DNA of 64,000 nt from Benincasa hispida (GCF_009727055.1 NC_052353.1:46622196-46686195); one strand, 5' to 3'; shown: positions 34,262 through 47,776, counted from the first letter of the stretch. The notes: generated by a model from the letters alone, not told the origin. Numbers and translations are program-made.

Positions 34262-36225
34262 AGTTGAGGATATAAACTGCAGTCTCCACTGAAAAATCCC
34301 AAAACAAGTCCGGTAAGGAAGCATAACTGATCATCGACCAAACAATGTCTAACAAGGTTCTGTTTCTCCTCTCCACTACACCATTCTACTGAGGTGTACC
34401 AGGTGCTGAGAGTTGGGAAACGACTCCATGTTCTATCATATAGTTCTGCAACTCAGAATCTAAAAACTTTCCATTCCGATCTGATCGAAGTGTTTTAATC
34501 CATCTATTCAATGCGTTTTCAACTTCAGCCTTGAACTCTTTGAACTTTTCAAAGGATTCAGACTTTCGTTGCATCAAATAATCATACCCATACCGAGAGT
34601 AATCATCAGTAAAAGTGATCAAGTACTCATAGCCTCCCCTGATTAGCACATTCATCGGACCACAAAGGTCTGAATGCATTAACTCTAGAGGCTCTTTGGC
34701 TTGATAACCTTTTCCAGTAAAAGGTCTTTTAGTCATCTTGCCTTCAAGGTATGATTCGCACACCGCTAAAGAAATTTCCTCTAACTCGCTTAGAAGTCAT
34801 TGAGATTGATGTGCCCTAAACGAAGGTGCCAAAGTTAGGAATTTTCCTTAGGAGAAACCTTTTGTCGTTATTTTGAGTTACAACAGTTTTAAACATCTTT
34901 ATGTTATGGAGGAAACTTGTTGCTAACGGCCTTAGCATGTACAAGTTGTTTTCTAGTTTTGCTGAACAAATCTCAACACCATTTTTATGAATAAACACTT
35001 TATTCAAATCAAAATGAAGAGTATATTTACATTGTATCAGACACTTTATAGAAATTAAGTTCCGCTTTAACTCGGGAACAACATAAACATTATTCAAAAT
35101 GATAAACTTATTCTGTAAAGTCAACTGGAGTCCTCCCACTGCCACAACTGAGATGACGTGCCCAGTGCCTATTCGCATCGTCATCTCTCTAGCCTCAAGC
35201 TGCCGCCTGGATCTAATCCCTTGAAAAGAACAAACATGATTAGTGACCCTAGAGTCAATAATCTAGGCAGAACCATCATTCTCCACTAAATAAGTTCCAA
35301 AATTATTAAATCATATTTACCTTGTTTTACTTTGGCCTTGGCCTTCTTCTTCTCCTTTATCTAGGGAGGACAATTCTGCTTTCAGTGCCCATCCTAATTG
35401 CAATGGAAACACTTTCCTTTGTCAACCGACGCTAGTCGCCTTCCCCTCTGGGTGACAAGTTGTGGGTTAACATGTGTCTTCCCCTTCCCCTTACCACCCT
35501 TCTTCTTCCTCTAGGAAGTGTTAAAAGTGGAAGGTGCAGACTTAGTCCCTGAGGTCGAACCTCGAAGGAACTTCTTTGAAGACAAAGCAATATTTTCCCC
35601 ACCTCCCTTCTTCTCCTTACTTTTCAGCAAGGATTGGAATGTCTACAACTCATTAAGGAGAGTTGTAAGAGTGTAGTCTACTTTGTTTAGTATAACATTA
35701 CTGACAAAGGAAAGGAAGCTATCTGGCAACGAATGTAGAATTATGCTAACCTGGCTACCCTCATCGATGTGTGACCCATTCATCTCCACCACATTGAAGT
35801 GGACCATCATGTTCAGCACATGTTCACGAACAGAGGTGCCTTCCTCCATTTTGAAGTTGAAGATGCATTTCAGAGCTTCGTGCTTAAGTTATCCAGATGG
35901 TTGTCTGAATATTCCCCACAGGGACTCCATGATCTCACACGCTGAGACCATAGGCTCATGCTTCTTAGCCAAAACATCATTCAGACTGGCCAAGATGTAA
36001 GCTCAGGCCTTCTCATTCGCCCGTGTCCAACGCTCATAAGCCTCTTGAACATTTCGAGTGGCGTTCTAAGGTGGAATAGAAGGATACCCCTCTGTAAGGA
36101 TGAACCGTAAGTCATCGAGGATCAGTATTGTAGTTATCATGTGTTTCCAACTAACGTAATTCTTGCCAGTCAGTTTATCGACGCTTAATAGAGCTAATGT
36201 GGCAATACCACTTTTAACACCAATT
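34262..36225 (-). pseudogene. Element A gag, protease and integrase 5' part, broken
   Basis: Down the minus strand, gag starts near 36215 (LTGKNYVSWKHMI, EAYERWTRANEKA, LNDVLAKKHE); its likely ATG has become ATT. A degenerate zinc knuckle (CFHCN.DGH..QNC, with stops) lies near 35370-35415. The protease active-site region reads IIDSR in place of DSG/DTG near 35250. The GAG-pre-integrase region and integrase follow (CESYLEGKMTKRPF, MHSDLCGPMNV, TFTDDYSRYGYDYL, LRSDRNGKF) up to the TIR insertion. Stops and frameshifts occur throughout. Confidence 0.9.
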
Positions 36226-36581
36226 TTAGTTTTAGCAAAATAGTTTTAATGTACCCTAAGTGAAAAGACATCTATTTTGTAATGATACCCTAGCGAGGCA
36301 GGACAAACGCCACTGATGGAATGATCAGATACCCCTTCACTGGGATGAGACACTCTCAACCATTAGGCAAAAACAACTCTTGTAACTGACCCTAACAATC
36401 ATCATTTTTCGGTCCAAAACTGTTAACCTTTAACAATTCCACGTAAGTGTAACCCTCATTTTCGGCCCTAGAGTCCCGCTTTAATGTGCCCACCGTAGAG
36501 GAAAAGTAGATTAGGATAAAAGACTAAAGCAACCTTATCCTATACAGGAGATCAGATAAAGAGTCGTGAAAAACTGCCATC
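36226..36581 (-). other. Element A leader next to gag
   Basis: Non-coding leader. It matches in phrasing the equivalent part of element C (ctcgtaagtg/cacgtaagtg, ggccctagag). It is cut at 36581 by element D. Confidence 0.6.
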
Positions 36582-38576
36582 TGATGACGAAAATTAGTGA
36601 ACGCAATATGCGATGCATGTCTTAGGTTATGTGTTGGAATGAAATGTATGCGTTGATCTCATATGCAATGACCATGTGTTTCTATCGCAAGTTTTCTTGC
36701 GCTTTCGCCAAGTATAACGCGAACACAAGTTTCTCGGGTGATCCAAGGTCGAACTCAGGGACTTGTAGCTAAAGTGTATGCGGTGATGTGTTTGCGGCGG
36801 ATAAATAAAAGAATGATGGGGGTTATAAGCTATAAACTACTCCTACTCTTAACTAACAAATTAAGCGGTGGGAATATGACTGAGAGGTAGAGACACAACA
36901 ACTGTTGACGTGTAGTAAAATGCATGGAAAAATAGATAAAAAGGTGAGGGTGTCTTCACTACAACACTAAGCTTGACCGCAAGGGCAACCCCAGCCAACG
37001 CAAGCTATGCAATCATTCTATACACACTTGACGTAGATGCATGCGATGTATATGCTATAGTGTCGAGAAGCCTATTTCTAAGCCTCTATAACCCGCTTAC
37101 GTGCTCTCACACATAAGTGAGATGACCGCATACCACCATATCTTACTTAAAGGGTGCATGCGCTGTGTAGTAGCAAACGGAGCTTATTCCTAAGTTCCCC
37201 ATTCTTACTTATGCGATTCAATCTGCTTTCCCGAGACTTAGATTTGGTTTTTAGACTACTCTCCCAAGTATGCCTAAATGATGAATGATGCACTCATAAG
37301 ACAAGGTAATCGCATAAACTTGATTGACGTAAGATTATTCCTATTCTTAGTGAACACTTGCTTACAATGCTTAATGCGACCAACCACTTACCCTCCCAGG
37401 CAGTTAGTTTTGCTGATTCTACTCATGGACAAGCATTGCCTCCGCTTGCTACAGCTTCACACTAAGCAAATAAGGTTTTCTCACAACACTCGCGCAACGC
37501 ACACCTTCCGGTGGTTTGCTACATGCTTCATATTCCTATGTCGCATGATTAAATATGCGATACTCTAAAAATCTTACTAAGTGATGTAATGAAAGTTAAG
37601 GATGCTAAGTAAATGAAGATGAAGATGGAGTTAAAGGAAAATATAGAAATGTATTGACCACAATATGTATTAATTCCTTAAACCAAAATGTAATACAATA
37701 CAAGGAAAGAAGAGAAATAGCAGGGCCAGCTGGAAACAATGTCTTGCTTCCAGCAGATGTGTGTTAAGATTGTCGGTGGTGCCATGGATGGGCGGTGGAG
37801 TAGACTTTCTCAAGCTCTAACTCCAGTGAAGGCTCTGGTCGTCACTCGGAATGGATGAAGGAGATGAAGAACTCTCAAGCTATCTTCTTACGCTTTCATC
37901 TGGATCACAAGGATTCGCCCTAAGGCAAGGAGCCTCAAGCGAAAAACCTTGGATGATTTGAAATTTTGCTCATTGTCTTCTATTTATAGAGCTTGATCGC
38001 CGACAGCATTTATGGACCTGCTCTGAATCTGACACTTACAGCGCGATGGTCATTTTCTAAATCTCTGCTGCTAACAGTGTGGTAGGTGAAATATCAACAT
38101 CATCTTTTGGTACTCCCGAGGTATGCATTCATGTTTGCATTCCACCAACCTTGCGGTCATCCCTATATTATGGTTATTATTTTGTAGTCGCAATTTCTCT
38201 GTGATGATGGCATTCGTTTGACGGCCACAACTTCTATGCGATGGACGCATGCGGTTGATGGGCGCAACATCCATGTGATGGACGCATGTGGTAGATGGGC
38301 GCAACATCCATGTGTCGAGCATATGCGATCGCGCATACGATTATCTCCGCGATAACTGGATCTCGTGTATGCGATCGATCTCTGCGATTGCTAACAAAAT
38401 AAACAATTGAATGCATAATAATTCATAATAGTGGGTTAATTGAGATTCTTAATGCCGATCGACGCAAACTCGTTTTCTCATGAATTTCTAACATATTTGC
38501 CACATATTCTACTTAACAACCCTCATAATTCTAAATAAAAGGCCTATAATGACGTGCATTTCTGCCTGTCATTACA
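36582..38576 (-). repeat. Element D lower LTR (3' LTR)
   Basis: In plus orientation it begins TGATGACG and ends CATTACA. Its first 1.1 kb matches 40050-41216, except for about 28 bp present only in the upper copy near 40100. The last 0.9 kb has no partner because the upper LTR is truncated. Confidence 0.87.
38240..38313. repeat. 37-bp tandem duplication in LTR D
   Basis: Two adjacent 37-bp units begin gatggacgcatg and end gcgcaacatccatgt, with two differences. Confidence 0.88.
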
Positions 38577-38590
38577 CCCCCAAACTTAGG
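38577..38590 (-). other. Polypurine tract of element D
   Basis: On the minus strand it reads cctaagtttggggg and directly precedes the TGTAATGACAGG start of the 3' LTR. Confidence 0.75.
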
Positions 38591-40025
38591 ATCATGTTTG
38601 TCCTTAAGCATGCGTTATACTCAAAAAATTCAATATTCACCCTCCGGCTTTCCTTTACGATGACCAGCCTCTCAGAATATAATTTACTCATACCTCTAAC
38701 CATGGCAGCAACGCTCTCCTCCACTTCGGCTACTTCTTCAAAGAGATCTTTTCTAAGCTTAAATTCGGCAAGCCTTTGCTCAAAAACTTTTTATTCATTC
38801 CCTGCGTCTTTACATTTAACTTTTGATAATTTGTTCATTCAAAAAAATTCAAAGCCTTGCGATTTCTTATTCGAATGCGGCGTTGAACTTGGTTATGTTA
38901 TTCATTTTTACTTGCCCCCACGTGTGTCATGCAGATAGCCAACTTCGGTTGCATGCCATGTTCAACTTAACTCTTGTCTTGGTTAATTTGGCTTGTGCCA
39001 GACAAAGGAGTTGCGCTTATGCGTTGATCCTGGTGACTTACTTTCATTTTGGCTTGCCCCCACGTGTTTCATGCAGACATTCAACTTCGGGTAAGTGCCT
39101 TTCACAACTTAACTTCTATCAGCATCGATTTCCCCTTTGCATTGACAGTGGAGTTGTTATTCCCGTTTTTTTTTTTAGAAAATAATCGCAATGTGGTGAA
39201 CGCATTTCTCCAAGATCGCTGCTACCCCCAAACTTAGAGGTTGGCAGCACTCTCACCGCAAAGCTAAAGACAAAGTCAACAAGAATGCGGTAACAAATGT
39301 TTGAGCAAAGGTTTACACAAAATAAAACTTAGACTATCAAAATTTGAAGAAGCTATTAAAAGTAAGGTGAGCCTTGTGATGCATAATTAGTGGATGTAGT
39401 GAATTATACTTACCATCATAGAGGCATCGCAAAGGTGAGCAATCGGACAAAGAGAATTTCAAAAGGATAATTCATAAAAGATAACAAGAAAAGAACCTTG
39501 AGTAGAATAACGCTTGCGACCATGCTTCAGAATTCATGCGGTCGAAGCCATGCGTTGAATGATGAAGGGAATTCTTCCGTTGTAACTGCGCATCGAGGTG
39601 AATTATTGTTGCACCTACAAGGAAACAACATACCACAACCAAGGAAGCAACCGCATATCCAAAATAACAATAAAAATAAAATAAATTAGAAAAGATAGAG
39701 TAAAAGATGTCCCTGGAGAAATTAGAGTTTTGTCAACGCAAGGAGTCTTCCATGTAGGATATTTCTCTCAACTGCTTAGGTTAAAGGGCTCGCCCTGACC
39801 ATTGGAACTTCCGGCAATTATTGGGTGCATGCCGACCGTCATGCGCTTAGAACTACCTTCAGCTCATGCGGCTGATTGCTCTTCTATCTTGGGGTCAATA
39901 TTGGTTTTCGGTACATCGCCTACACGTCAATATTGTTTGCAACTTGGTCGCACAAGCTACAATACTCCCAAGGTAAAAGGGTTGTCTGCAAAAACATACA
40001 ACTCAACAAACTATTAGCTGCCAAG
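38591..40025 (-). other. Interior of element D, no coding function seen
   Basis: Short open frames exist on both strands but none has a retroelement motif. A phrase of the type ttgcccccacgtgtttcatgcagac occurs twice (near 38910 and 39055), which is a local duplication. Confidence 0.55.
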
Positions 40026-40043
40026 TCCCTGGCAACGACGCCA
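40026..40043 (-). other. Primer binding site of element D (tRNA-Asp-like)
   Basis: On the minus strand it reads TGGCGTCGTTGCCAGGGA, preceded by TTTT. This closely resembles the TGGCGCCGTTGCCGGGGA primer site of plant Ty3/gypsy Athila/Tat-type elements. Confidence 0.78.
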
Positions 40044-40049
40044 AAAACT

Positions 40050-41216
40050 TGATGACGAAAATTAGTGAACGCAATATGCGATACATGTCTTAGGTTATGT
40101 GTTGGTTCTCATGCATCTGTGGTCATGTGTTAGAATGAAATGTATGCGTTGATCTCATATGTAATGACCATGTGTTCCTGTCACAAGTTTTCTTGCGCTC
40201 TCGCCAAGTATAATGCAAACGCAAGTTTCTCGGGTGATCTGAGGTCGAACTCAGGGACTTGTAGCTAAAGGGTATGCGGTGGTGTGTTTGCGACAAGTAA
40301 ATAAAAGAATGGTGAGGGTTATAAGCTATAAACTGCTCCTACTCCTAAATAACAGATTAAGCAGTGGGAATATGACTGAGAGGAAAGACACGAAAACTGT
40401 TGACGGTAGTAAAATTCATAGAAAAATAGATAAAAATGTGAGGGTGTCTTCACTGCAACACTAAGCTTTGCCGCAAGGGTAACCCCAGCCAACGCAAGCT
40501 ATGTAATTATGCTATACAACTTGACGTAGACGCATGCGATGTATATGTGATAGTGTCGAGAAGCCTATTTCTAAGCCTCCATAACCTGCTCACGTGCTCT
40601 CACACATAAGCGAGATGACCGCATATCACCATATCCTACTTAAAGGGTGCATGCGCTGTGTAGTAGCAAACGGAGCTTATTCCTAAGTTCCCTATTCTTG
40701 CTTATGCGATCCAATCTGCTCTCCCGAGACTTAGATTTGCTTTTTAGACTACTCTCCCAAGTATGCCTAAATGATGAATGATGCGCTCATAAGACAAGGT
40801 AATCGCATAAACCTGGCTGACGTAAGATTATTTCTATTTCTAGTGAACACTTGCTTACAATGCTTAATGCGACCAACCACTTACCCTTCCGGGTAGTTAG
40901 TTGCTGCTGATTCTACTCATGGACAAGCATTGCGTCCACTTATAGACAAACGTTGCTACAACTTCACACTAAGCAAATAAGGTTTTCTCACAACACTTGC
41001 GCAACGCACACCTCCCGGTGGTTTGCTACATGCTTCATATTCCTATGCCGCATGATTAAGTATGCGATACTCTAACAGTCTCACTAAGTGATTCAATGGA
41101 AGTTAAGGATGCTAAGTAAATGAAGATGGAGATGGAGTCGAAGGAAAATATAGAAATGTATTGATCACAACATGTATTAATTCCTTAAGCCAAAATGTAA
41201 TACAATACAAGGAAAG
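40050..41216 (-). repeat. Element D upper LTR (5' LTR), truncated
   Basis: It begins TGATGACG like the lower LTR and matches it up to tacaatacaaggaaag at 41216. There the sequence changes abruptly to LTR C. About 0.9 kb is lost. Confidence 0.87.
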
Positions 41217-42884
41217 CTATATGAGTTAAATGGAGGAAACCCAATCATGTAAACGATTGAGCAAGTGGTAGATGGAAGAACTTATCATATAGATCTATGC
41301 CTAATCGTTTAGGTAAAGCTATACGATTGTCTAGCAAAAGATATGCGATCGTTTCGTTCATTGTTTAGCCGAGTGGCTGTCGCCTACTAACACTCCACGA
41401 TCGTTTAGCTAAGTCCAAGCTGTCGCTTAGTAAATCCAACTTACTTGAGACCTTTCCGTGAGAATTTTTTCGAGATTTCTTAACCTTGTAAGAAACTTAC
41501 TAAAATTAGGAAAACGTTTTTTCTTTGATCTCACGGTTACCATGAAACCACCAATAACCTCCCACTCAATTGGTTACTAGAGAAAAAGAGATAATTATCC
41601 AATAATTAATATTATTATAAATATAAATGACAACCAACTTATCATACTATATTCATAACCTATAGTTTTAATATTTCATCTCATGAAACATATAAACCAT
41701 AGCTCTTTTTCTATTCCATAGCACTTAATGTAAATCTCATTTACATTAATCCTCCACCAGATGTATCTCATACACCATACTGATTATATCATATATAATC
41801 AAAATACCTCTTGTCAATTTGAACATTTCAAATCAATACCAAGAATTGATCCTCAACAGGATCCATTGAGCTACCAAGGGGACCTTATGGACCTGTAGCT
41901 CGAAGCTCCAACGGTATGTGAATAACTGACTAAACTCTTTAGTCACGGGATCCACCATACGTGAACTACTAGAAACTCCACTAAAGACCGACAGCTGAAC
42001 TCTCCTTACTACAAATATATTATGTGTCCATCTTAACCAATCAACAGTGCGACAACCCTTCATAAATCGCTTGTAAGTACAACTCGACCAATTACCATTA
42101 TGCCTCTGTAGTTACATTTAACTCCTTAAGTACCACTGAATCCTCTAATGAACATAAGTCATAGTCCTACTATGACCGAGTCTTCTCTTGCAAAGAGAAG
42201 CTGTGGCCACTATGTTCAAGCCCCATAATCAGCCCTTAAGGGAGTAATCTCTCTACTTATTCCTGCTTTGAGAAAGGAGTGAATTCCATCTTGTGTATTG
42301 AGTTCCCAGCTCTCAAATCAGACAAGTCCCCAAAAAAGTAGGCTTGTTGAGTTAGCAATCTGGCCACTCTCACCCATACTTATCAAAGGACCGCCCTCAA
42401 AGACAGGAGTTCCCAAAACACTTAGGATTAAGGTTGTGTCACCTATGGACGTTTAGGTGAGATGTAAGTCTATAGTATCAATGGCGTTATATACAGAGTT
42501 TAGTCATCTCGTGGTTTGGTCTTATATAAACTCTTTGTATAGGACACCCCCGCTCGCACGTCTCCACATGAATGGTTAGGATGTACCATCTGTAGTAGTT
42601 TACAACACTTGCAAACCTCTACAAAGTGGGCCATATCCGTAGTGTCACCAAGATCAGGTATCCCACCTTAAGTCTTATACTACAAACCTATTTAGGTTAT
42701 CACTTAAGTCATTATCCACTTGTATATCACATATACATGCTTAAGTTTACATAAGATAACCATGGATCTTTGTTTATTGGATTGAATAAATGCAAGAATG
42801 AAATAATAGTAATTTTATTCATAAAACAATGTGTATCATTACAAACGATAAGACTCCGGGAGAATTAGGATACTAATCCCAACA
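41217..42884 (-). repeat. Element C 3' LTR, truncated
   Basis: From about 41230 it matches 49963-51624, including gattgagcaagtg, a small CGATCGTTTAG array at 41275-41425, and the end ctaatcccaaca. Confidence 0.88.
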
Positions 42885-42898
42885 ATCTCCCACTTGTC
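42885..42898 (-). other. Polypurine tract of element C
   Basis: On the minus strand it reads gacaagtgggagat, immediately before the TGTTGGGA start of the 3' LTR. Confidence 0.75.
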
Positions 42899-42989
42899 CT
42901 TATGCCTCGGGAGACTAATGTACAATATATTATAAACATGTACAATATACAATAAACTAGGGCATACCTCAGTATCATCTTCCACTTGC

Positions 42990-45900
42990 CCTAGACAAGA
43001 TGTCACATGTTCTGCAAACCCAGACTCTCCAGGTGACCCTCGAACACTTTAGCCGTGAGAGCCTTTGTAAAAGGATCAGCAATGTTATGCTCCGATGCGA
43101 TCTTCGTGACTATCACATCACCGCGATGTACAATCTCCTTGATCAAGTGGTATATCTGTTCTATATGCTTACCCCGATGATGACTCCGAGGCTCCTTCGA
43201 ATTTTCCATAACCCCGTTGTTTTCACAATACAGAGTGATAGGCAAATCCATATTTGGAACAACTTCCAAATCTGAAAGGAATTTCCTCAACCAAACAGCC
43301 TCCTTAGTTGCTTCACAAGCGAAAATGTATTCGGCTTCCATAATGGAATCTGCGATGCATCCTTACTTGATGCTTCGCCATACTATAGCCTCTCCTTTCA
43401 AAGTGAAAACTGACCCTGATGTCGATTTGCGAGAATCTCTACGGTTTGAAAGTCAGAGTCCATGTATCCTGTAAGGATCAAATCCTTATCTCCATACATG
43501 AACATGTAGTCCCTCGTTCTCTGAAGATACTTGAGGATCTTCTTGACCACGGTCCAATGATCAAATCCTGGATTGGACTGATATCGACTGACAATCCCTA
43601 CTGTATAGCAAATGTTGGGTCTGGTACATAACATTGCATACATTAAACTTCCTGTAGCTAAAGCATAGGGAATCCGTCTCATTTACTCAATCTCTTGAGG
43701 TGTCTTAGGACATTGATGCTTAGACAAAACGATTCCATGCCTGAAGGGTAATAAACCCCTATTGGAATCTTGCATCATGTACCTGATCAATATTTGATTG
43801 ATGTACGATGCCTGAGACAGGGCTAACCATTTGTTCTTACTATCCCGAATGATCTGGATCCCTAGAACATACTGTGCCTCACCCAAATATTTCATTTGGA
43901 ACTGGGTACCTAGCCATTTCTTAATGTCAGTCAGATACCCTACATCATTCCCAATGAGTAGGATATCGTCCATATAATACCAGGAAAGCTACTGAGCTGT
44001 CGATGATCTTCTTGTATACATAAGACTCGTCAACATTCTGATAAAAGTCAAACGACTTGAATGTAGTGCCAAATCTAATGTTCCATAATCTAGATGCTTA
44101 TTTCAGCCCATAAATGGACCTATTAAGCTTGCAAACCTTTTGCTCTTGATTTGGAATTGTGAACCATTCTGGTTGAGTCATATAGATGGTCTTCTTAAGA
44201 TTACTATTAAGAAAGGCAGTCTTGATGTCCATTTTCCATATTTTATAATCATAAAATGTGGCTATGGACAGGAGAATCCTAATAGACTTGAGCATGACAA
44301 CAGGTGAGAAAGTTTCCTTATAGTCAACTCCCTCAACCTGGGTATAACTCTTTGCCACGAGTTGAGCCTTAAATGTTTGCACCTTTCCATCTACACCTCT
44401 CTTTTGCTTATAGATCCACTTACACCCAATAGTTCTTACCCCATCAAGTGGATCAACAAGCTCCCAGATGTTATTGAAGTACATAGACTCCATTTTCTGG
44501 TTCATGGCCTTAATCCATTCATCTTTATCAACATCCTCCATTGCTTTCTTAAAAGACAAAGAATCCTGGACCCCATCATTAGTAATGACGTTTTAGGCTT
44601 TAGTCAAACCCATGTAGCGATCCAGTGGGTTCATAACCCTCCCATTACGTCGAGGCAGTCTCAACTCTTGAGCTAGTTGACTAGATGTTCTGACCTCAAC
44701 AACTTTTGTTGATCTTTTGGCCTGTTCAACAACTCTTGTTGAAGTCTCAGTAGTTTTAGTCTCACTTGAAATATCACGCAAAACAAGCTTACTTTGTGGC
44801 TTATGATCCCAAATGTGGTCTTCTTCCAAGAAGATAACATTTATAGAAACAAACACCTTGTTCTCACTTGGATCATAGAAGTATCCACCTCTTGTTTCCC
44901 TGGGGTAGCCAACAAAGAGGCAAACCTTCGAACGAGTTAGTCACTAGCACATGTTCCAGATAGCCCCAAATCCTGATGTGGCGTAAACTACCTTTACGGC
45001 CTCTCCATAACTAAAAAGGTATTTCAGAAACACTTTTTGAGGGAACGTTGTTCAGGATATAGCATGCAGTCTACACTGCAAAACCCCAAAAACGAGTCTA
45101 GAAGATGAGCATAACTCATCATAGACCGAACCATGTCCAACGAGGTTTTGTTTCTCTTTTCTGATACACCATTCTGCTGAGGTGTGCCAAGGACCGAAAG
45201 TTGGGACGCAATCCCATGTTCTATCATATAGTTTTGGAAATAAAGGTCCATATACTCTCCACCATGATCAGATCATAGTGTTTTTATCTTCTTACCTAAC
45301 AAATTTTCAACTTCAGCCTTATACTCCTTGAACTTGTCAAGAGCTTTAGACTTACGTTGCATTAGGTAAAGATACCCGAACCTTGAATAATCATCTATGA
45401 AAGAGATGAAATATTCCTACCCACCCCGAGCTCTAACATTCAGCTGACCACAGAGGTCTGAATGTACAAGCTTCAAGGCTTCCTTGGCTCTGTAACATTT
45501 TATAATAAAAGGTCGTTTGGTCATTTTGCCTTCAAGGCATGATTCACATACTGACAAGGAGTTTTCTTCTAAACTCTTTAGAGGTGCACTTTTCACCAAC
45601 TTCTCAATCCTATTGAGGTTGATGTAACCTAAACTTAGATGCCAAAGATGGGCGTTTTCCTTAGGAGAAACCTTTGGTCTTTTAGCTATTGTTGCCGTAC
45701 TAAACATTTCAGTGTTAAACAAGGCTTTTATGACTAATGGCCTTCGTACATATAAGTTACTTTCTATTGAACCATAACCAATCTCCATTCCATTCCTGAA
45801 AATAAATACTTTATTCTCAGAAAAGGAGACAGTATACCTTTGTTTAATTAGACAAGAAACCGAGATCAAGTTCCTCTTAATATGAGGAACTAAAAAAACA

Positions 45901-46494
45901 TTATCCAATAACAGATAACGTTTCGTATCAACAAATAACTTTAGCCTGCCTACAACAATAGTTGAAACAACCTCACCAGTATTGACTCGTAGAGTCATCT
46001 CTCCCTATGGCAACGTTTGCCAGGAACTGAATCCTTGGTAAGAGGAACTGATATGGTTGGTAGGACCCGAATCTAAGATCTAGGCAGAATCATCATTCTC
46101 TACTAAACATGTCTCCAAGACCAATAAATCAGATTTACTGTCTTTCCTCTTCTTTTGGAGAGTAGTGGGATCAGTGTCAGAACAACTGACACTATGGTTT
46201 TGTCATCCATCCCTTTGTGCTCGACAAGCAAGAACTGACGTTCAAACATATCTTGCAATAAGTCCATGATCTCGCGTGCAATGACCATGTTCTCAACCCT
46301 TTTGGCCAAAACATCAGGTATGTTAACCAAAATGTGAAGTCGAACCAACCATTAGCCTTCATCCATGCATTATGAACACTTCGCGGTGCATCAAAGATCG
46401 GGACTTGAGGACATTCCTCAACCATGATAAATTCGAGGTCGTTCACCACGAAATACGTTTCACACGATTCTTTCCACCGTGTGTAATCGGTCAT
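42990..46494 (-). pseudogene. Element C gag-pol remnant, broken
   Basis: Down the minus strand, gag starts at 46494 (MTDYTRWKESCETYF) and shifts frame after MKANG. It then loses its middle and the zinc knuckle, running from FERQF straight into a short Lys-rich tail. The protease region reads ILDSG near 46075 next to a stop. GAG-pre-IN and IN follow (CLEGKMTKRPFI, LVHSDLCGQLN, LGTPQQNGVSEKRNK). RT has TFKAQLVAKSYTQVEGVDY and MDIKTAFLNSNLKKTIYM, with the catalytic motif as YMDD at a frameshift near 43970. RNase H has MEAEYIFACEATKEAVWL and KHIEQIYHLIKEI. At least six disabling changes are visible. Confidence 0.9.
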
Positions 46495-46908
46495 ATTAAA
46501 AGCACTAAACAGAAATACTAACGAGTTGCTGAAAAGAAAAACACATTGACCTACGTTAGGTTTTAAGCAAATACTTGTTGTGAAACAAACAACATCCAAT
46601 AAGGTTTTAGCAAAACTAATATGAACCCTGTGTGACATCTAGTTTCGCAATGACGCTTCGAAGGTTTAGGACAAAAGCCGCTGAAGGGAGGTCAATTATC
46701 CCTCCTCTGAATTGAGAAGTTCTCAACCAGTCATTAATACCAGAACAACTCTTGCTCCTATAATGACTAACCATCATTGATTTGGCCAAGAGATCATCAA
46801 CTTACTTAACAATCTCTCGTAAGTGTAATCTGCCATTTTAGGCCCTAGAGATCCGCCACAAAAAGCCAATCCGAAGGGAAAAAAATCCGATTGGGGAAAA
46901 ATCTAAAG

Positions 46909-47071
46909 TGACCCTATCCATTTATGAAGTTCACCTTGATCTTGACCAACTGCACAAAACCCATCCGAAGGGGGACGCTCCCAGGGCACNTGACCCTATC
47001 CATTTATGAAGTTCACCTTGATCTTGACCAACTGCACAAAACCCATCCGAAGGGGGACGCTCCCAGGGCAC
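46909..47071. repeat. Exact 81-bp duplication around a single N
   Basis: 46909-46989 equals 46991-47071 base for base, with one N at 46990 between them. This is the pattern of two overlapping contig ends placed side by side. Confidence 0.95.
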
Positions 47072-47776
47072 CAGGAGGGAGTATAAAATGATCTCACGGT
47101 GTGAATTAATGACAGAGACCATAGGACGTGTTAGCACACACCCTTCACCCACTTACTATAAACATTCTCTCTGTTCACCTTGATATTGACTCATGCAAAC
47201 ACCATTCGAAGGGGGATGCTCCCAGGGCACCACGAGGCCAAGCATGAATCTCACAGTGTGAACATTCAGGGAGAAACGTGAGTGGAATCATAGACATATC
47301 AGATACATCTCTTCTTCCCACTGAGTATTTTATAACCTAGGGTTTAGCTTACTTAGAAAAAATACGGCTAAGGATTTTAACTAAGTGACTTTTAGGTTTG
47401 CCCAAGAGTAACTTGTATCTTGGATAGTTAAACAACTTTTGATCATCATCCATTAAACTCTTTAATGGAGTCTTTGACCAAATTGTTGCATGCTTGTAGA
47501 AAATCTATCTAATTTACCTTTCTAGGTAGGTTCCTAGGTAGAAGTGTTACGTTTTCGTCAACTTAAGAACCCCAGCCTAGCCAAAACCCGTCTTAGACAA
47601 AAGGTCCCTTATAGATAGATTTAAAACAAATTTAATCTTTTATGCCAACCAATTTAATCCTATTAAATCGATTATAAAAGATTAATCTAGGTTACTAAAC
47701 TCTTTAGAACCATTTGAATTTAGGTCTATCTCAATCCAATTTTAAAACCCTTTTAAAAAACTTGATTTCACCATAA

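Larger units (their letters stand above)
36582..41216 (-). mobile_element. Element D: non-autonomous LTR element with gypsy-type primer site
   Basis: Minus strand. The lower LTR is 36582-38576 and the upper LTR 40050-41216 (truncated). The primer site is 40026-40043, and a polypurine tract lies next to the lower LTR at 38577-38590. The interior is only about 1.45 kb and contains no recognisable gag or pol motif. Base composition is unlike its neighbours, with many atgcg/cgcat words. It therefore depended on another element for its proteins. Confidence 0.82.
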
